From NCBI RefSeq assembly GCF_000365305.1, contig NZ_CM001841.1, forward strand, positions 817,594 through 881,593: a DNA stretch of 64,000 nt. Reading direction: 5' to 3'. Shown piece by piece: positions 59,504-64,000 of the stretch. The stretch is from Dickeya dianthicola NCPPB 453. GTDB lineage: Bacteria; Pseudomonadota; Gammaproteobacteria; Enterobacterales; Enterobacteriaceae. How positions within the stretch are numbered: the first letter of the stretch is position 1; every line of letters begins with the position of its first letter. The notes under the pieces were generated by a model that did no database searches, was not told where the DNA came from, and worked only from the letters and a program-made list of their open reading frames with translations. Position numbers and translations under genes: made by a program.

Positions 59504-60194
59504 GGTCGCTCTCTCCGTATTTACCGGGGATGCGGTAAAGGTTGGGGCCGGTGCCCAGATAGACTTTGCTGCGGTAGATAGGGTTGGTTTTGATCATTTT
59601 CGAGATCTCGCTGTCCGGATCGTTAAGATCGCCGAACACCAGCGCCTTGGTCGGGCAGATCTCGACGCAGGCCGGTTTCTTACCCGCCGCCAGATTGGTT
59701 TCCCGACAGAAGTTACACTTATCCGCGGTATTGGTTACCGGGTTGATAAAGCGCACGTGGTACGGGCAAGCGGCGATGCAGTAGCGGCAGCCGACGCAAC
59801 GCTTGTCGTTGATATCGACAATGCCGGTCAGCGCGTCCTTGAACGATGCGCCGGTCGGGCAGACCGATACGCAAGGCGGGTTATCGCAGTGCTGGCAGGA
59901 CTGGCGAAAAAACTGTTTGACTGGTTTAGTGCTGTCGGTAGCCGGGATATCAACGGTTTGTATGATATTCAGCCGGGTGACGCCCTCCGGCACCTGATTG
60001 GTTTTGCGGCAGGCGGTCATGCAGGCTTTGCAGCCGATACAGCGTAGCTCATTATGCAATATGCCGTATTTGACGGGGCGCGGGCCGCCGGCGAGCGTTG
60101 CCGTTTCCTGCGCGACCGCCGGCAGGCCGCTGCCGGAGACAGCCAGCGCGCTGCCCATGATGGCAATAAAACGGCGTCGGGTGTAATTTTCCAT
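59496..60194 (-). CDS. Tat-exported 4Fe-4S ferredoxin subunit (NrfC-like)
   Basis: This 232-aa protein has a Tat signal (TRRRFIAIMGSALAVSGSGLP) and the four cluster motifs: CIGCKACMTACRK, CQHCDNPPCVSVCP, CVGCRYCIAACPYH and CNFCRETNLAAGKKPACVEICP. The start at 60194 has an AAAGG site and puts the Tat motif at the N-terminus; the frame is open 28 codons further. It is the electron-transfer partner of the NrfD-like subunit and first gene of the operon. Confidence 0.9.
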   Translation of the reverse strand: MENYTRRRFIAIMGSALAVSGSGLPAVAQETATLAGGPRPVKYGILHNELRCIGCKACMTACRKTNQVPEGVTRLNIIQTVDIPATDSTKPVKQFFRQSCQHCDNPPCVSVCPTGASFKDALTGIVDINDKRCVGCRYCIAACPYHVRFINPVTNTADKCNFCRETNLAAGKKPACVEICPTKALVFGDLNDPDSEISKMIKTNPIYRSKVYLGTGPNLYRIPGKYGESDHA

Positions 60195-61059
60195 AAAATA
60201 ACCTTTCAGAAATCGAATATCGGTTTGCAGCAACGACTCTCTGCTCTGCAATAAATCTCTTTTTATTTTCTTATTCACCCGTCATGAGCGCGCACAGTGA
60301 ATAACAACAATTCTCATGTATTAAAAATAAGCGTGTGTTTGAAAATAATGCGTGTCGGAAAATAAAACATCTTGATGGGGATAATTGGAACATGCACACC
60401 TGGCGGGATATGTGTCACGCTTCACATTTAATTTTTTGTATATCCGGATAAAAATAATTGCAAAATACGATAACTGGCTCAAATAGTGTTATTATTATCG
60501 TGACTTTTATTCTTAATGTTATTTTTGTTGTTTGTTTGTGTTATTGAGATGTCTTTTTTGATTTGTATAATAAAACCCTTTCCTGGTCAAAATGAATAAA
60601 AATGATGTGGCGCAATAATGAATATTACGGGTAATTTATTTGGCCGGAAAATAGAAAAGCGAAAAATAAAAAAACACCTCCAGCGAGGTGTTTCAGACTG
60701 CTGACAAACTCATTAAGTACAGGATGAAGCCTCTTTCCGGCGTCAAAAACTGTGCTGAGGTGGGCGACTTCGCCGGGTGAGCCGCATGGACGCGGCGAAA
60801 GCCCGTGTCGTGCTGGGAGCACGTCATGGGCGGCCCGAGCAGCGAAGGCGAACGCCGAAGGAACCGCGCCAGCGGCACAGTTTAGCCCCCAGCCAGAGGT
60901 CAAGGAGAGGTGGCGTTTAAACCTCTCCTTGTCGGGCGTGCGATGATGCAGCAAAGGGACAATCGACGTTATCACGCACGAAACTTCTCATTCCTCTTAC
61001 ATAAATCACCAGCAAAAAAACAACACGGCTGTTTGTCAACAGCCATGATCATCAGCCGA
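60195..61059. other. Long intergenic region with promoter and a palindromic insert
   Basis: The left part (60279-60660) is very AT-rich and holds the promoter of the reductase operon. TTGATGGGGATAAT at 60372-60385 is a weak match to the FNR site TTGAT-N4-ATCAA. The right part (60672-60931) is GC-rich and bounded by two strong hairpins; ORFs there have unusual composition and I do not call them. Confidence 0.55.
60672..60931. repeat. GC-rich element bounded by two hairpins
   Basis: The left end is AAACACCTC-CAGC-GAGGTGTTT (60672-60693). The right end is CAAGGAGAGGT, loop GGCGTTTAA, ACCTCTCCTTG (60901-60931), a perfect 11-bp stem. The GC-rich middle contrasts with the AT-rich left flank. I believe similar stretches recur in soft-rot genomes, but only one copy is in this window. 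Confidence 0.45.
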
Positions 61060-62034
61060 TTATGGCTTCAACTGGCGGTCCAGAAACTGAATCACTTTCT
61101 GCATGATTTCCGGTTGTACCCAGTAAATGCCGCCATGCTCCGCGCCTTTCACCACGTAATAGGTGCTGTTGATGCCGTGGGCTATCAGCGCCCGGTGCAG
61201 GATTTCGGTCTGACGCGGGGAAACCAGCGTATCGGCGCTGCCGTGCATGATCAAAAACGGCGGCGTGTGCTGGCCGATGTAGGTTATCGGGTTGGCGGCG
61301 GCGGTTTTCTCCGGGAAACGGGTAATCGGGCCGCCCTCATTGAATATCGTGGTGCCGTTGACCCAAATCGCTTCGGTGGAGGACGGCGAGGCGTGTTTCT
61401 GCACTACCTCGTCCGGGAAGCCCTCGCCGACGCGGGTCAGGTCCGACAGGCCGTAGAAGTCGATAACCGCTTGCACCTGGCTACTTTGGTCGAGGTGTTC
61501 GCCACGGTCAAATTGCTTGTTGCCGCTGGTCGTGCCGGCGAATGCCGCCAGATAGCCGCCGGCGGACGCGCCGAACACCGCCACATGACCGGCATCGATG
61601 CCGAATTTACCGGCGTTGGCGCGCAGATAGCGAATGGCGGATTTCACGTCTTCCAGCGGTGCCGGGAACAGCACGGTGGGGGCGACGCGGTATTCCATGC
61701 TGGCGACTACGTAGCCGGCTTCCGCCAGTTTCAGCCGTTGCTGGATGTAGTTGTCTTTATTGGCATTAATGAAGCCGCCGCCGGTAATAAACAGCACTGC
61801 CGGCTGCGGTGATTTTGTTTCCGGCTGCAGGATATCCATCTTCAAGGCGACGTTGGGGTAACCGCGCATCGGTACCTGAGCGTAAACCACGTCGGAAATC
61901 AGTTTAACCGACGGCTGGCGCGGCGTCAGGGTCAGTTCATGAATGTTGTCTGCGGCCATCGTACTGGTAACCTGAGCGGCTCCGGCGATCATAACGGAAG
62001 ATAACAGAATCATCTTGAGTGGCGGGGTACGCAT
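61060..62034 (-). CDS. Secreted alpha/beta-hydrolase (esterase family)
   Basis: This 324-aa protein has a signal peptide (KMILLSSVMIAGAAQVTSTMAA), an oxyanion loop (LFITGGGFINANK), the nucleophile elbow GASAGG, an acid in MHGSADTLV and His in GAEHGG. It resembles BD-FAE/hormone-sensitive-lipase-like carboxylesterases. In a plant pathogen, deacetylation or feruloyl-ester cleavage of cell-wall polymers is a reasonable guess, not shown. Start 62034 is preferred because it begins the signal peptide. It is divergent from a LysR gene. Confidence 0.85.
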   Translation of the reverse strand: MRTPPLKMILLSSVMIAGAAQVTSTMAADNIHELTLTPRQPSVKLISDVVYAQVPMRGYPNVALKMDILQPETKSPQPAVLFITGGGFINANKDNYIQQRLKLAEAGYVVASMEYRVAPTVLFPAPLEDVKSAIRYLRANAGKFGIDAGHVAVFGASAGGYLAAFAGTTSGNKQFDRGEHLDQSSQVQAVIDFYGLSDLTRVGEGFPDEVVQKHASPSSTEAIWVNGTTIFNEGGPITRFPEKTAAANPITYIGQHTPPFLIMHGSADTLVSPRQTEILHRALIAHGINSTYYVVKGAEHGGIYWVQPEIMQKVIQFLDRQLKP

Positions 62035-62222
62035 GAAATATTCCTTAAAATTATTTTTAACTGTTGCTTGTTGAATCACTATGCGAGCAGATAGACATAC
62101 GGAAGAAAAATCAGGGGGCAGGCTATCACAGCTGGGATTAATGCAAATGTGCTTAATATCACATTAGTATTTTTGCAAATTCATATAATTAATATTCGGT
62201 AAGGTTATAAATAAATATAATC

Positions 62223-63125
62223 ATGATAAGTATAAAGCGAGCACTCTATTACCATGAGCTGGTGCGGAAAGGGAGTTTTACCCGTGCGGCCAAATCACTC
62301 AATATCTCACAGGCGTTTCTTTCCCAGGAAATATCCCGGCTGGAGCAGGAGCTGGAAAGAAAATTGATTAATCGCACCACCCGGCAATTTTCGCTGACGC
62401 CATTCGGCGAAGCGTTTGACGACAAAATCAAACCGTTGATTCGGGAATATTATGACGTCGAACAATTTGTGCAGTCGTACGAAGAGAGTCAGGACGGCGC
62501 CCTGATGGTGGGGGTGATTCCGATCTTCAACCGGCTGAAATACTACGATGTCTTCACGCTATTTCAAAAGCAGCACCCGAATATCGAGTTGTCTTTTATT
62601 GATGGCGTCAGCAGCGACCTGTTGGAAAAGGTCAGAAACGCCGAGATCCACGTGTCGCTTTCCACGCCGTTTGATGATTATTTGCAGGATCCGCTGTTTA
62701 ATCACACCATTTTTCTGGATGACAATCTGGTGGCGGTGATGGCGGCCGACCATCCGCTGGCGGAACACCCCAGCCTGACGCTGGAGCAATTGGCGCTGGA
62801 GCGGCCGATTGTGCCGCAGAAAGGCACTGGCGAATATGCGGCGGTGTCGGCGGCGTTCAGCCGTGCCGGGCTGGAAGACACCTGCTTTCGCGAGTGCAGC
62901 AATCTCGACATCATTATGGATTTGGTGATGCATCACGGTGGGGTGGTGTTTCTATGTTCGTCGGTAGCGAACAGCCTGAAAGGGGCCGATATTGTGATTT
63001 GCCCGGTGGCGACGCCGATCACTCGCACGTTTGCGGTCAGTTACCTCAAACGCAGCGCCGGCATCCCGATGGTGCGTCGTTTTCTGGATTTTATGGAACA
63101 CAATCATCCGATGCGGCGTGAATAA
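62223..63125 (+). CDS. LysR-family regulator
   Basis: This 300-aa LTTR has the helix-turn-helix at about 4-60 (YYHELVRKGSFTRAAKSLNI, SQAFLSQEISRLEQELERKL) and an effector domain. It is divergent from the secreted hydrolase gene with a 188-nt AT-rich gap, so that gene is the likely target. The inducer is unknown. Confidence 0.9.
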   Translation: MISIKRALYYHELVRKGSFTRAAKSLNISQAFLSQEISRLEQELERKLINRTTRQFSLTPFGEAFDDKIKPLIREYYDVEQFVQSYEESQDGALMVGVIPIFNRLKYYDVFTLFQKQHPNIELSFIDGVSSDLLEKVRNAEIHVSLSTPFDDYLQDPLFNHTIFLDDNLVAVMAADHPLAEHPSLTLEQLALERPIVPQKGTGEYAAVSAAFSRAGLEDTCFRECSNLDIIMDLVMHHGGVVFLCSSVANSLKGADIVICPVATPITRTFAVSYLKRSAGIPMVRRFLDFMEHNHPMRRE

Positions 63126-63184
63126 CGGCTGATGGAAAAGGAACACGGTTATCGGGCCACGACGCGCACCCGATAACCGCCAGC

Positions 63185-64000
63185 CTAACGCACGGTAAGC
63201 GTCGGTGTAATGCGGACGGTTTCTCCTTGCTGTGACTCGCCGCCCAGCACCCGTTGCAGATGGCTTATCACCTGTGCCACCAGTTGCTCCACCGGTTGAC
63301 GTACCGTGGTTAACCGGTAGCCTTCCCAGGCCGCTTGTGGGGTGTCGTCGCAGCCCACCACTTTGCACGCCGGGCCGCCGGTCAGGCGCAAGGCGTCAAG
63401 AGCGCCGAAGGCCAGCGCGTCGCAGGCGCAGAACACGCCTTCAACCATCGGATGCTGTTGCCGTAATCGGCACATGGCGTGATAGCCGCTGTGGTAGGCG
63501 TAATCCGGGTTATCCGTCACGACAGGCTCCGGCAGGCCGAGATGGGCTAGCCGCTGACGAAACCCCGCCAGCCGTTCCAGCGACGCCTGCCCATCCTGAC
63601 GGCCGCCGATATACGCCAGCCGGGTCAGCCCCAGCGAGATCAGGTGATCCGCCGCCAGCTCGCCCGCCAGCCGATTATCGGACAGCACCGCGGTGACGGT
63701 TTCCCGCTGGTCTTCACGGCCCATCAGCACCATCGGCAGCGACAGCTCCAGACAGCGCTCGGTGGCTTCCCGCGACAGGCTGCCGGCGGAAATGATCGCC
63801 GCTTCCACCTGCCACGACTGCGCCTGTTGCAGCCGGGCGCGGATGTCGCACTGTTCGGTGATGCTGACCAGCATCGGCACCAGCCCGTGCTGTTGCAGCG
63901 CCTGGGTCAGCAGGCTGAACAGCCAGGGCTGGAACGGGTTGTCGAATTCGCCCATCACCACCGCCACGATGCCGGAGCCGTGCCGCCCGGAATTGACCAG
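63185..64000 (-). CDS. LacI-family repressor, N-terminus beyond the window
   Basis: The visible 272 codons form the sugar-binding core of a LacI/GalR regulator (GIVAVVMGEFDNPFQPWLFS, AIISAGSLSREATERCLE, DHLISLGLTRLAYIGGR, VFCACDALAFGALDALR, GCDDTPQAAWEGYRLTTVRQP). The frame is open past 63967 through the window edge (NSGRHGSG), so the DNA-binding domain lies outside. It ends 59 nt after the convergent LysR gene. The ligand is not evident. Confidence 0.9.
   Translation of the reverse strand: MVNSGRHGSGIVAVVMGEFDNPFQPWLFSLLTQALQQHGLVPMLVSITEQCDIRARLQQAQSWQVEAAIISAGSLSREATERCLELSLPMVLMGREDQRETVTAVLSDNRLAGELAADHLISLGLTRLAYIGGRQDGQASLERLAGFRQRLAHLGLPEPVVTDNPDYAYHSGYHAMCRLRQQHPMVEGVFCACDALAFGALDALRLTGGPACKVVGCDDTPQAAWEGYRLTTVRQPVEQLVAQVISHLQRVLGGESQQGETVRITPTLTVR

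Noticed and set aside
60625-60975. 116-codon ORF in the hairpin-bounded block
   Set aside because: Composition is unlike real proteins of the genome, it spans both hairpins, and no family or ribosome-binding site is evident.

Overview
The window reads as chromosome of a soft-rot enterobacterium, most likely Dickeya (Pectobacteriaceae). The core genes are Enterobacterales orthologues in blocks like those of E. coli (smpB-ssrA, ratA-rnfH, bamE, recN-nadK-grpE; maeB, hemF, ypeA, yfeY, yfeX; crr-ptsI-ptsH-cysK-cysZ-zipA; norWV-norR). The tmRNA encodes the tag ANDENFAPAALAA, and short dispersed palindromes of a kind common in soft-rot genomes occur. The genus is inferred from gene content, not from a database search.

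Region 1 (1-8880) is the right part of a P4-like satellite integrated at the 3' end of ssrA. From left to right it has an alpha-type primase-helicase, a cluster of overlapping small genes (a 70-aa ORF, Icd-like, Ash-like, a 48-aa ORF coupled to alpA), AlpA, a non-coding stretch with GGTGAACAGT-like iterons, a Psu-like gene preceded by TGT-N12-ACA boxes, a cos-like sequence, an AT-rich two-gene cassette (ParA-type ATPase plus SIR2-like protein), and the tyrosine integrase. The cassette sits between psu/cos and int, the position that carries anti-phage cargo in P4 satellites. Its ATPase is split across two frames exactly at an A_AAA_AAG heptamer, the dnaX-type frameshift sequence. The left end of the element is outside the window.

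Region 2 (8881-24500) is core: tmRNA and SmpB, RatA-RnfH, BamE, RecN (two LexA boxes), NadK, GrpE (sigma-32 promoter with a duplicated -35), MntH (Fur-like box and 19-bp tandem repeats upstream), NudK, MaeB, YaiI-HemF, YpeA, a P2-type phage-tail gene remnant, the lipoprotein YfeY, and an orphan glycosyltransferase.

Region 3 (24600-36000) is more accessory: a Ner-like regulator, a LuxR-type regulator with an NCS1 permease, YfeX, CysM, MacAB divergent from a two-component system, a repeat-rich gap holding an enoyl-CoA hydratase fragment, and an HxlR regulator.

Region 4 (36200-52300) is metabolic core: the PTS operon, CysK, CysZ, ZipA, YjeH (where ligA stands in E. coli), UbiK, an FMN riboswitch with ribB, TehB, the nitric oxide detoxification pair NorVW with NorR and its sites, and class I fumarase.

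Region 5 (52700-64000) is variable: a LysR/PACE efflux pair that has cut into an alkA-type gene next to alkB; a five-gene periplasmic flavin-reductase operon (Tat 4Fe-4S protein, NrfD, MFS, FMN-binding protein, FAD reductase) that looks like an anaerobic respiratory chain for an unknown acceptor; a secreted alpha/beta-hydrolase with a LysR regulator; and a partial LacI-type repressor at the window edge.
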